From Morella rubra (taxonomy: Eukaryota > Streptophyta > Magnoliopsida > Fagales > Myricaceae): DNA of 64,000 nucleotides. Shown here one piece after another: positions 36,348 through 46,329 of the stretch (the stretch's first letter is position 1; each line of letters starts with the position of its first letter). Under the pieces are notes generated by a model. It made no database searches, was not told the origin of the DNA, and was given only the letters and a program-made list of their open reading frames with translations. The DNA lies in contig CM025853.1 in NCBI GenBank assembly GCA_003952965.2, forward strand, positions 35,310,253 through 35,374,252, given 5' to 3'. Position numbers and translations under genes: made by a program.

Positions 36348-38654
36348 TCATGATCTTATGGGACCGAAACTGCCCGAAAGGCGCTCAAGCTGAGACCATA
36401 GCAAGCCTCCGAGTGAGAATCTCGGCCTATCCTCTACGCCACTGTGGAGCCTTCGGCCTGTCCTCGATGACGAAGCCTGAGAAGCCCATTTTGAGGACTT
36501 GTGATCTGTAAGCACGGATCCACCAGTCTCCTTTTTCACCACTTCTACTATGTTTGGATTTACATCATGCCCGGAGGCATCTGTAATATAGAATGATCCG
36601 ACTGCTGTGTCACCTTGTGTCGTGACCTCAACCCTTGATATCGATAGCCCATTCTCGCGGAGTACCCGTGTGACGTCCGAGAGCAGCCCCATACGGTTCT
36701 GAGTGCAAAGCTCTAACCTCAGCCCCTGCACGAGAAAAATTTCAAGTCCATCAACCCTCGTTTTAGTTATTGTTATTAACCCCTAAAGCCCAAAGGCCAG
36801 AAAAGTTGAGTCGCAGTGAGAGTACAAAGCGGTGCCTTACGGGACATACATGCGAGACTCTCCTCTCTATGGCAGCAATCAAGCATTGAGAAAGCTTCTG
36901 CCTCTCGCTCTCCGTATCCAATGTGCAACCGTCCTTGTGCCGTATAAAATACTCCTGTGATATCCCCACTTATTTACCAAACCCCGAGTCTTCAAACCAT
37001 ATACGGAAGATGCACTGAAGAATATTGGTAATACGTACCTGATCAGCCATTGAAGCCTTAGAGGCAACCGCCGCGTGAAACACCACGTACTGCATGTCAG
37101 TCAGCACACACACCGTGTCAAACAACAGCTTGGGACGATCTCGGCTCCTCACGTTCACCACCGAGTATCCTTTCTCTTTACAACTCTCTATTGATACGTG
37201 GGTCCCATCACAGCCATGACACCGTTCGTAATCCCTATCCGCAAACATCAACTGGTGGAGCCGCCGTTCCGTATGGGTCTGGCCCGCCACCGGGGCTGCC
37301 AATCTCACGCTCCTCCTCTCCCCCTTCCCATGATGGGCCTCCACCACGTTCTCTAGCTGCTCCTCCACATGGGCCAGCCTAATCGGGTCCGAAATGGGCC
37401 CGCCTTTGATCCCATCTTCCAAGTAGATTATGCAGGCCGCACGGGTGTTGTGAGTCCAAGCCACGGCGGAGGTGACGCTGCACCCAAGCTCGAGCAGAAC
37501 CGCTGACATCTCAGACATTATACCAGGGCGGTCAGTCCCTGTCATTTCTAAGACCGTCTGCTCAGTGGCCACATGGCCACGTCTCACCTCTCTCATGCTC
37601 GGACACAGTGCCTGCAGGTTAGTCGCTATTATTAGAACAACATAAATACGCCAAAATAAGAAAAGTCGGAAGCTATAACGAATACGAGAGATACCTTCTG
37701 AATGTAAAGTATGAGGCTTTCGTCGGCGAGTTTGTTGCCGAACCGATCTGTGACGTGGAACACTGTACTAACATGCAATCAAAAGACACCCACAAGAATC
37801 AGGCGCAGTTCTAGACTCTCGTACGTACGTCGCTGACTCATACATAACATCCACTTTAAAATTTTCAATTAAGAAATGACATATTAAAGTAAGATTTGGT
37901 AGTGGGGTGGGTGGGCAGAGGGCACTGACCGTCCATGAACCATCCACCGTCTGAGGAAATGTATGATTTGGATATGACGAGGTCAAGATCTGTCAAGACT
38001 TGGACCATCTCTAGTAGAATCCCGTGCTTGTTTGCACTATCCACCTGTAAAAGGAAAAGGAAAATGTAAGGGTCCATTATTGCGTGGAAAGAGAAGTGCT
38101 GAGTCATCATCTAATTAAACAAATAGATCATCATGTTAAGGAATAGTAGGTGGTCATTGATCATCATGGATGCTGAAATGACTCACGAGATCCGTGATCT
38201 CCGTCTCTATTCTTCCGAAACTTGAGATGTTTGTTTAATAAGTGGGATTCTCGCAGCTGCTTATCACCTCCATAGCTAAATTAATTCTAACAGCTGGGCA
38301 TCCACTTCCCACTTTCTTATGTCACAGAAAAGGAAACCTAAGAAAACTCAAAAGGAGAGGAGGAAGAGAAGTTCCCACGAAACAATACAATATGTTTATC
38401 ACCAGCCAAAAATATGCTAATCCGAACCTTAACAAGTGTGCAGTCTTCGCATGCGTCATTGTCTATACAAACTCTGCAACGCCAAATGATGATTTATGTA
38501 AAATTGGAGAATCAAAGAAGTGAAAACAGAAGCCTATCAAACAAAGGATGAATGTTTTGTTTCGTGCATGTTAATAATAATACCTGGGGGGATGGATTCT
38601 TTCGATAAGCGATTCAAATTCTGGATCGATGTAGGGCTGGTAAATGATATCCAT
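36348..38654 (-). CDS. ACR6: ACT-domain repeat protein, ACR6-like, 7 exons
   Basis: Exons 38584-38654, 38428-38473, 37930-38044, 37695-37762, 37039-37611, 36850-36954 and 36348-36725 join in frame to 451 residues. The start [20 protein letters not shown] and the following [15 protein letters not shown] match the ACR6 type. Four ACT units can be followed: [60 protein letters not shown] and [20 protein letters not shown]. Between them are [17 protein letters not shown] and [19 protein letters not shown]. The ACT fold binds small ligands, often amino acids, and ACR proteins are proposed plant amino-acid sensors, akin to bacterial GlnD. No enzyme domain is present. The name rests on recalled family features. 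Upstream, a 113-bp tandem duplication may include a 5' leader exon. Confidence 0.9.
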
Positions 38655-39674
38655 CTTCGTAGCGAAACAGCTTCAAAGAGAGCATATAACCAACCTGTTT
38701 GAATTTCCAATTCATGTTTTTAAAATGCATTCAAAACACATGGGAAAAGAAACCGCGTTAAGAGAAGAGAATATCGGAGGAGATAAGAGAGCCAGCAGAG
38801 ACTCGCTGGTTGCTGAGGACAAATTAAATTCCTATCAAAGAGTTGCAGGCTACAAGTAGGACTCTTTTATGGCGGCTAGGCACATATTTCAGTAAAAGTC
38901 TAAAGATAGCTTCTTTCTGCTAGAAGAAGATTGAAACAAATTATAATTTCTGATAATTGTGGCTCCTAAAAACTGTACTGTCTTCGTATATTAATATATG
39001 ATAACGTGTTCAGTAAAAGGAAATACATTTACAGTCAAAAATATAAAACACCAAATACACGGCAAGGAATAATTTCCTTATCAGTGCACAGTTTCAAATT
39101 TGAATTTGAACAGATTGAGTTGGAGTGATTCACGGTATCTTTGATATATTTGTGATTTTCCTTAATAAAGATGAGCAGACCTCTGCGTTTGTCTAGGATT
39201 GAAATTATATCTTGTGGTGACTTGAAAACTATATTGTAGTTTACAATAGACAAGGATCCTCAGAAATATATATTAGAACATTACAAATCAAGTCAAGAGA
39301 CCCAAAAAAGAAGAAGAGGCAAAGCGAATCCGATCGAACAGAATAAATCAGCAATAATAACTTGGTGACATGGAAGTAGCTACGCAACGGAATATTGGTG
39401 AGACCAGAACAAACAGCCGAACATGATTTTACAAACTACGGGATCAAAGAAGTTCAAGTTCGTCAGAAAACTTGATTACAATAAAAGCCCTCGATATTTA
39501 TATTTCTATCTCAAGATTCAAGTTCAAACCAGAATTTTGATTTCGTGAAAACTTTCTACAACTTTGAATGGACAACCAAAAGAGATTTATAATGATTACC
39601 TGTTAAATATAATTAGCCAAATTCACAGAGTTCAAGTACAGTGACAAGAAGCTTCTCTCTGGAAAGATGGCGGT

Positions 39675-39897
39675 GGAAACAAAACTGAAGCTTAGCAAGT
39701 TTACAACAGAGAGAGAGAGAGAGAGATAGCGAGGTACTCACGGCCGAAATGGATGAGGGGTCCCAACTGGCATATAACAGAAGCGGGGGAAACAAAACTG
39801 AAGCTTTGCAAGCTTACAACAGAGAGAGAGAGAGAGATATAGCTAGGTACTCACGGCCGAAATGGATGAGGGGTCCCAACTAGCATATAACAGAAGC
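39675..39897. repeat. 113-bp tandem duplication upstream of the ACR6-like gene
   Basis: Units 39675-39787 and 39788-39897 are nearly identical, each with GAAACAAAACTGAAGCTT, a short (GA) run and GGTACTCACGGCCGAAATGG. On the minus strand each ends with a consensus-like splice donor GTGAGTACC after CATTTCGGCC. Confidence 0.9.
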
Positions 39898-39998
39898 TAG
39901 TAACCCAGCCTTGGGAATCCAAATCCAAATCCAAATCAAAATTCCGAACGCAAAACGAAACCGAAACGAGACCCACATTCATTTATTTCTTTTAGCTG

Positions 39999-40000
<2 letters not shown>

Positions 40001-40029
<29 letters not shown>
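40001..40029. repeat. (TC)n microsatellite
   Basis: About 14 TC repeats. On the minus strand this is a GA run, common in plant promoters and 5' leaders; it lies 1.35 kb upstream of the ACR6-like ATG. Confidence 0.85.
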
Positions 40030-40032
<3 letters not shown>

Positions 40033-42321
40033 GCTGTTCTTCGCTCTCGCTCAGGCTAAAAAGTAGCACTGACGACTGAAGGGAATACAAACGTGTTGGC
40101 ACAGTGTAAAGGTCTCCTGGGAGAAGTGAGACTTCTGCTGCGGATTAGCCACGTAAGATGTTGACGCCACGTGGCATTTCACCCTTGCTGTCAAAAGTGT
40201 GGCTGTTCGCCCTCCTGCTTAGGAACGCGCGTCTCCTGTGAAACCCAGAAAGTGTGGTTAGGAATCTCCTTCGGCATTACAGCCTGTCGTTTTGCCGTAG
40301 AGAGAGAGACAGAGAAAGAAGGTTTGCATTTGCAGGAGTCGTTCGTCAATTCTGGGTTTTGGCCTGTTTAACCAGTCAACTCCTCTCCTTCGGGAATTAC
40401 TCCCCGCTGTTCCTCAATTGCTGAGATTTCAGATTCGTCATTCAAGCAATCTCACTGCTAGAGGCAGAAACGTGCAGTTGATCCCAGCTCTCCCTAAAAG
40501 GAATGATAATGACGTGGCACTAATGGGTAGATTGGAGTTCTCCAGAAAATTGCAGACCTCTGGCTAATTACATCAGTAAGAGGTCATTGGACGGTAGGCA
40601 GGGCCCATCTTGTTTTTTTTCCGAAGTAAGAGGGCCCAATTTGAGTGTTACTCGCTCAACCCAAAGCTAGAATACTGGATACTCCGCTATAATAATCCAT
40701 GATTCGGTGGATATGGACCAGGAGTGATTTAGACTTTAGAGTTTACCGGCAACAGACCCTTAGAAATTAAACAAACAAACAAAAAATTCAGGAAAAAACA
40801 AAAAGTAAAGGGGATCGAGTGCTTTACTCCCCTTTTTTGTCAATAAAAATAAAATAAAAAGAGTGCCATATATTTTTTTCGGTGTTACGGTGGGCTACGA
40901 ACACGAGAAGACGCACAATTCAAAATAATATTTGACCATAATATCTAATAATAACACATGTTTTTATATTTTAAAAAATTTCATACTAGTCGAAGACTTA
41001 GGACTCGTAGCAACGAAAAAAGAAATACTCAAACTTATATATTATAACAAGGATACAGAGAAAATACAGATTCAAATTCAATGAACAATATCTTAACATT
41101 AAGGAAAGTATGCATTTTCCAAATTTCATAACGAGGCAACTTTCCAGCAATCTTTCAATAAAAAGACGTGCACAAACTTGAAGCAAATGCCACGCAATTA
41201 TACATTGTGGAAAAATATTAAGTTAATTGTATACATAAATCTTCACCAAGTTCTAATCTTTTTCTCAAACTCATGTTTATTGAAACATAAGGTGTACAAA
41301 TAAATACCACTAACCCTCTTCGATTCCAAAATAATAATGTTAAGTATTTTTAGAATCATAACTCAAGATTAAAGATCATATATACCTATATAAAAAATGT
41401 TTATTTATGTACGTATACGACAATTGTAAAAATATGCATACACGGATTAAATACAGATGCTATCGATGATAACTCTAAAGGAGGCACGAGTATGTCCGCA
41501 TGAATGACGGGAGCCGGCACAGCATGTTGAAAATTAATACAAAAGTAATATTTTAAGTCAAAATCTATGTCCGCGTGATTTCGAAGAACATAAAATAGAT
41601 GTTCTAATTTGTATAGATAAATTTTTAGTTCAATTCTTATTGGGATTTGAAAATTTAAATGTAAATATAAAATTCAATCCTTTGGAAGGTTTTAAAAGAA
41701 AACCCAAAGAAACACGCCACAAAATATGCATCTATATATATGTCCATGAACGGGTGTCATCAAGTATCAAAGAGTTTTGTTTTGTTTATTTTTTCTGGGT
41801 TCTCAATCTCAATTCCAAGTTTCCAACAGAGATTATACATCTACAGCTCAACACAATTGCCAATTATTCATTGGTCACATTATATTGTGTTTTTTTATAG
41901 AAAGTTACAGTACGTTGAAGCCCAGAAACTCCCAGCCTCTAGTGTTCCACCGGGCCACAAGGCCTAGCTACGAGAATTGCTCGAAGATCTTATACTCTCT
42001 AGTCTCTTCTTCTTTTCTGCATTAAAATGAAAGACTCGTGGTAGTTGAGGGCGGACATGAAGCATATCGTTGCGTACTGGTTGTTGCACGTACCCCCTAG
42101 ACTTTACGACATCGCAGTCGCCTCCTCTCTCTTTGTCTCTCTTGCATCTTAAATTTCTTCCATCATTAACTTCCATCACCTACACGCTCTTTTAGTTCAT
42201 CAAACCCAGCAGCCCCGTTTGTTTTCCCGGGAAACAATAGCGAAACACAATAGACGACATCAACTTTGGCTGAGCTTAAGACTTCTACTATTGCAGGAAT
42301 AGAACTCGGGCTTCCGACATT

Positions 42322-43587
42322 ATGGAGGGGCGATTGGGAAAAACTGGGTTCAATTCCGCTCGTAGAGGAAAGAAGATGGTTCTTCTGCTCGCGGCTTTGG
42401 GTTTCACCGGTTACGGCGTCTATAAGGTTTATCATCTGCCTTCCGTAGCGCGCAAGAGAGAAAGAATTTCAAAGATTTTATCAGCTTTACTTTCTATAGC
42501 CGAAGCTGTCTCCAACTCCGTCGAGTCAATCGGGATCGTCTCCAAAGATTTGAAACGGTTTCTCCACTCCAACTCAAACCAAGTTCCCAATAGTTTGAGG
42601 CAGATGTCGAAGATCACGAACTCCAAAGAATTCTCCCAGCCTTTGATGAGTGTCACACAGGCTTTAACCGTTGGATTTATTCGGGGCTGTCGATCTGCGA
42701 CTTTGTCTGACTGCGGTGATGTCGGTGCCGAATTTTCAAGTTTTACTCTCCAAGTCATAGACAAAGTTTTTTCTAAAGCAGGGTCCGGATTTGCTTCGAT
42801 TGTTGTGGGAAGCTTCGCTAGGAACTTGGTCATGGCGTTTTTTTCAGATGGGCACTGTAGTGGAGGATCAAATTTAGACGATTCGACTTGTTTTGGGTAT
42901 CTTGGTTCGGAGACGGATCATAGTCCGCCTTGGGTGAACGTGCTCTGCGGGGATAAGTGCAGGGAGCTAATTGGTAATTGTGTCCAATTATTTGTGAGCA
43001 CGGCCGTTGCTGTTTTTCTTGACAAGACCATGGCTGTCAACTTCTGCGATGAACTGTTTTCGGGGTTGACTAGCCCGAAACATGAAATGAAAGTTAGGGA
43101 CATGTTGGTATCGATAAGTAACGGCGCAGTTCAGACACTTGTGACAACATCTCACCAGGTATTGACGTGTCCGAATTCGGAGAACTCAAGTTCGGGTCCT
43201 CCTTGCTTTGCTCTGGAAAAAGGGTCGAGTCCGACTGGAATTGAGAACGAAAGGCTCAAACCAATAAACTCGTTTGCCGAGGAAAAAGATGGTGGGTGGA
43301 TGGGCATGGTGTCGTCTACTTTGGCAAAGCCAAGCAACAGGAGATTTGTTCTTGATATGACTGGGAGGGTCACCTTTGAGACGATCAGGTCGTTCATGGA
43401 AGTCGTGTTTGAGAAGCTATACGAAGCTTCGAAGACGTGTGTTAATATTACTCGTGAGGCAGTTGTTGACATGGGTGCTGAAGTTGCGAGATATGCTACT
43501 GCCAAGACCTCTCTTGTTGCGACTGTGTGTCTCTCTCTGTGTTTGCACATATTGGATGGTGCTTGGATTCTAGTGCCATCTTCATGA
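42322..43587 (+). CDS. PP2-A10-like protein, 421 aa, single exon
   Basis: The intronless ORF starts at MEGRLGKTGFNSARRGKKMV. A hydrophobic segment (MVLLLAALGFTGYGVYKVYHL, about residues 19-38) is followed by PSVARKRERISKILSALLSI, the block typical of proteins annotated PHLOEM PROTEIN 2-LIKE A10. Other family blocks are SVESIGIVSKDLKRFLHS, SKITNSKEFSQPLMSVTQAL, a glycine-rich SGFASIVVGSFARNLV and a C-terminal hydrophobic stretch near KTSLVATVCLSLCLHILD. Despite its family name it has no lectin domain visible, and its function is unknown. Two hydrophobic ends suggest an organellar or membrane protein. A late hydrophilic loop (residues about 290-340) is the least conserved-looking part. The assignment is from recalled family sequence. 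Confidence 0.85.
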   Translation: MEGRLGKTGFNSARRGKKMVLLLAALGFTGYGVYKVYHLPSVARKRERISKILSALLSIAEAVSNSVESIGIVSKDLKRFLHSNSNQVPNSLRQMSKITNSKEFSQPLMSVTQALTVGFIRGCRSATLSDCGDVGAEFSSFTLQVIDKVFSKAGSGFASIVVGSFARNLVMAFFSDGHCSGGSNLDDSTCFGYLGSETDHSPPWVNVLCGDKCRELIGNCVQLFVSTAVAVFLDKTMAVNFCDELFSGLTSPKHEMKVRDMLVSISNGAVQTLVTTSHQVLTCPNSENSSSGPPCFALEKGSSPTGIENERLKPINSFAEEKDGGWMGMVSSTLAKPSNRRFVLDMTGRVTFETIRSFMEVVFEKLYEASKTCVNITREAVVDMGAEVARYATAKTSLVATVCLSLCLHILDGAWILVPSS

Positions 43588-44929
43588 GTTGTTGAGTATG
43601 TTCTCGTGCATTAAGGTCGTGTGATTGAATTCCGACAAATTCTTTTTATCGAATTGCTTGTTTGGAGGATCAGATGTGTTTGATTTGTTGTTGTATCTAA
43701 AACTCAAAAAATATACTTGTGCCTGAGAATTGAATGTTACTACTGTGATACATGACGATGCTAATTGTGATCGTATAAAGTAATTCGAGTTCATGGTCCT
43801 TGTAGATCTTCTTGCATCAACACATACGGAAAATTTAATTTTGAGCTTAGATGGAAAGAAACTTGTTCTCGCAAATGCTTCTGATTTCTACAACCAAAGA
43901 GATTTGAAGGGCCCTCGGCAAGTGAACTTAAAACTCGTTCACTTGCCGCACAAATTGAGTCGTACCGCGGCCAACTGGGCAACCGCTGATCGTTATCAAA
44001 CTCCTGCTCTGCTTGAAGACAACTAATTGGCAAAACGTTTGTGGAAGATCAATTAAGTCTGGCAAAAATGGATAGGGCTTAGCTGCGGTGGAGGCTGGTC
44101 ATTTGCTTGGCTTCTTGGTAAGAAACAAAATAGTTCACACGACACTGGCTTTTGCTGTTAGACAAGTTGTGCCCCAGGCCACGTGTTTTTCCAGACCCTG
44201 ATCCGTGAAGGATGCATGATGATTATCCTTTCGTGAGAAAGGTTGTCGTAAATTACCAGATTTAGACACTTCCACTCATCATCAACCTCTGCGTCGTTGA
44301 AAACTGCTGCTACTTATTGGATCCGGATTTATCCTTTTAAGGGATGTGGTTCATTCGATGCCACTTTTTGTCTCTTGTCCATTTTATGAATTTGCTTTTT
44401 TAGCTCTCCCACGCTGCAAGCGGAAGTAGAAAATACTGTCAGGGAGCATCAACTGGAACTGGAACGGAACAGGTTCTATAATCTTCCACCTTAAGGTAGA
44501 TGAGTGGAAAAAACAATAGATTCTTCGCATCAAATTTATTCTGGTGAAGGGCATCAATGCACGAGATGTTGGAGATGGAAGTAGGAGCATTTACCAAATG
44601 ATAACCAAGAATCAATTGCCAATAAAAAAATCCAAGGATCAATTGTAGAGGTACATTTGAAAATTACAACTCAAAAGCAACTAAGCAAGTATAGAACTTG
44701 CGTGTAGCTTTATCCTAAACCAAAAAGACAGACAACTCTCCTTATCCCTCCACAAGTAGTCGGGGACCCCAAGGCTTTTTCCCCGTTCCAATTTCCCTAA
44801 AACGAGACTATCGAGGACAGGAAACGTATGACTTCGCTTAAGCCTCCTCAAAAAGCAAACTGGAACAGTGATTCCCTGACCGCAGCTTTATCAGATGACG
44901 AAACCTGAGCAAATTCACCGTAATATCTG
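43588..44929. other. 3' spacer between convergent genes
   Basis: No gene seen. A 12-bp perfect hairpin (arms CGGCAAGTGAAC / GTTCACTTGCCG, 9-base loop) lies at 43916-43948. Short ORFs are not recognised. Confidence 0.45.
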
Positions 44930-46329
44930 TTAATTTGAGCTTGCATCAGTCTCCTTTGCAGCTGCCTCTTCGTGAAGCCTCTTTTTCCAGTAGTCGTCAA
45001 GAGGGGGTCCAAATATTGCCTTTCCGGAAACAACACCAATTCTGCAGAATCCATATAATGATTCATGCAGCTTCAAAAACATGTTGCCATACAATTAAGG
45101 AAAAAAAAAACACAGATTAAACACTGCCAAATCTATTGACTCAGGTTCGGTTAAAATCAGACAGAAATCTACTCGGGTTAGCACATCTAAAGCACACTAA
45201 TAGGCTCCCAGAGAGTTTTAGGATTGCATTGTGGAAGACAGATGCATTAACCTGCATTATTATCCAACCATGTTCTAATTTTCTTCGCCAGCAAAATGAC
45301 ATATTTCTCATTGTTTTGTACCCAGTAACCATTCTATTCTAAAAGTTGGCCACAAGATTCAAAGAAGTAAACTTCGCTGAATTTATGTAAACAGGTCAAC
45401 ATGAAGGCTGCTACCTATCTCACGAGAGGAGAGAGGTCCGTATGACAAACCTTAACCCGAGACATTAATCCAGATTCTTATAGAAGATGTTGAGGTTAGG
45501 CTATATTATTCAACAGTGTAAAACAGTGCAGTTTCATGTCTACTTTATCCGCCGAGGGATTAACAGGAGGCTACTGGGAAGGGACAACCAGACGAAGCAG
45601 GTATGGATACTTGAGAGGAATCATTTCAAGGACAAGAAGACCAAAAAGTTGAGACTTCAAACTCTTAACCGTTGAAACATTTATATATTCAATCACTCAA
45701 ACTTCCGACAACTATCAAAAATAGGACTTAACTTCTTCGCACTCATACACGTACACCACGCTATAACATAGCACTATGACCTCGCAGGAAATGTTTCACC
45801 ACTCCAATTCCGTGTATCACGAAATATAACAAATTAACTGCAAAATTTTGGATCCAATTCCATTATGATATTCTCCTAACCACAACGTTCTTTAATTAAA
45901 ACCAAAAGGGCACAGCCTATTCTGAACAATCAATTAAAGCGAAAGAAAATTACATTGACAGGGTTAGTGATTCCTATCGAGGGTTTAACAAAAAGTGGGT
46001 CTGCGTGTAAATTGCAGAACTGATTACCATGATAGTCAACTGTCAAGCAACTCAATTTACGGAATTAAACGCAAAGATGAGACCTTGAAAATTGCAACCA
46101 TAAGCTAGAAATGTCTTTATGCATTAATAAATATGCTCCTGCATACGCCAAGAGAAAAAAAAGAGAATATGTTTCTGCATACAGACATCAAGAAAGATAG
46201 AGAGAAGAAAACCAAATCAGAAAGATTCGACAGAAATTAGAGAAAATGATCAACGTTGATACGAAGGCGAACTTACATGACAGCTCCGATTACCATCGGA
46301 AGAGAGAGGAACCTGCTTCGACCGAACAT
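44930..46329 (-). CDS. 54-aa single-pass membrane protein, 2 exons
   Basis: Exon 1 (46277-46329) begins MFGRSRFLSLPMVIGAVI. It is spliced at GTAAGT to exon 2 (44930-45041), which continues IGVVSGKAIFGPPLDDYWKK and ends with an acidic/lysine tail (HEEAAAKETDASSN). The 165 nt close exactly on a TAA. One transmembrane helix (about residues 8-27) follows a short basic start, and the remainder is soluble, with a Pro-Pro-Leu-Asp-Asp-Tyr-Trp motif. This plan resembles small mitochondrial inner-membrane subunits or assembly factors, but I cannot name the family. The intron is about 1.24 kb. Each exon is too short to stand out alone; the splice and membrane topology support the model. Confidence 0.72.

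Larger units (their letters stand above)
38655..42321. other. Spacer: ACR promoter/leader and PP2-A10-like promoter
   Basis: The left part (about 38.7-40.1 kb) probably holds ACR6 5' leader introns and promoter. It includes a 113-bp tandem duplication and a (TC) microsatellite at 40001-40029. A plus-strand ORF at 40171-40371 is not recognised. From 40.7 to 41.9 kb the DNA is very AT-rich with no gene seen; 41.9-42.3 kb is the upstream region of the PP2-A10-like gene. Confidence 0.4.
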
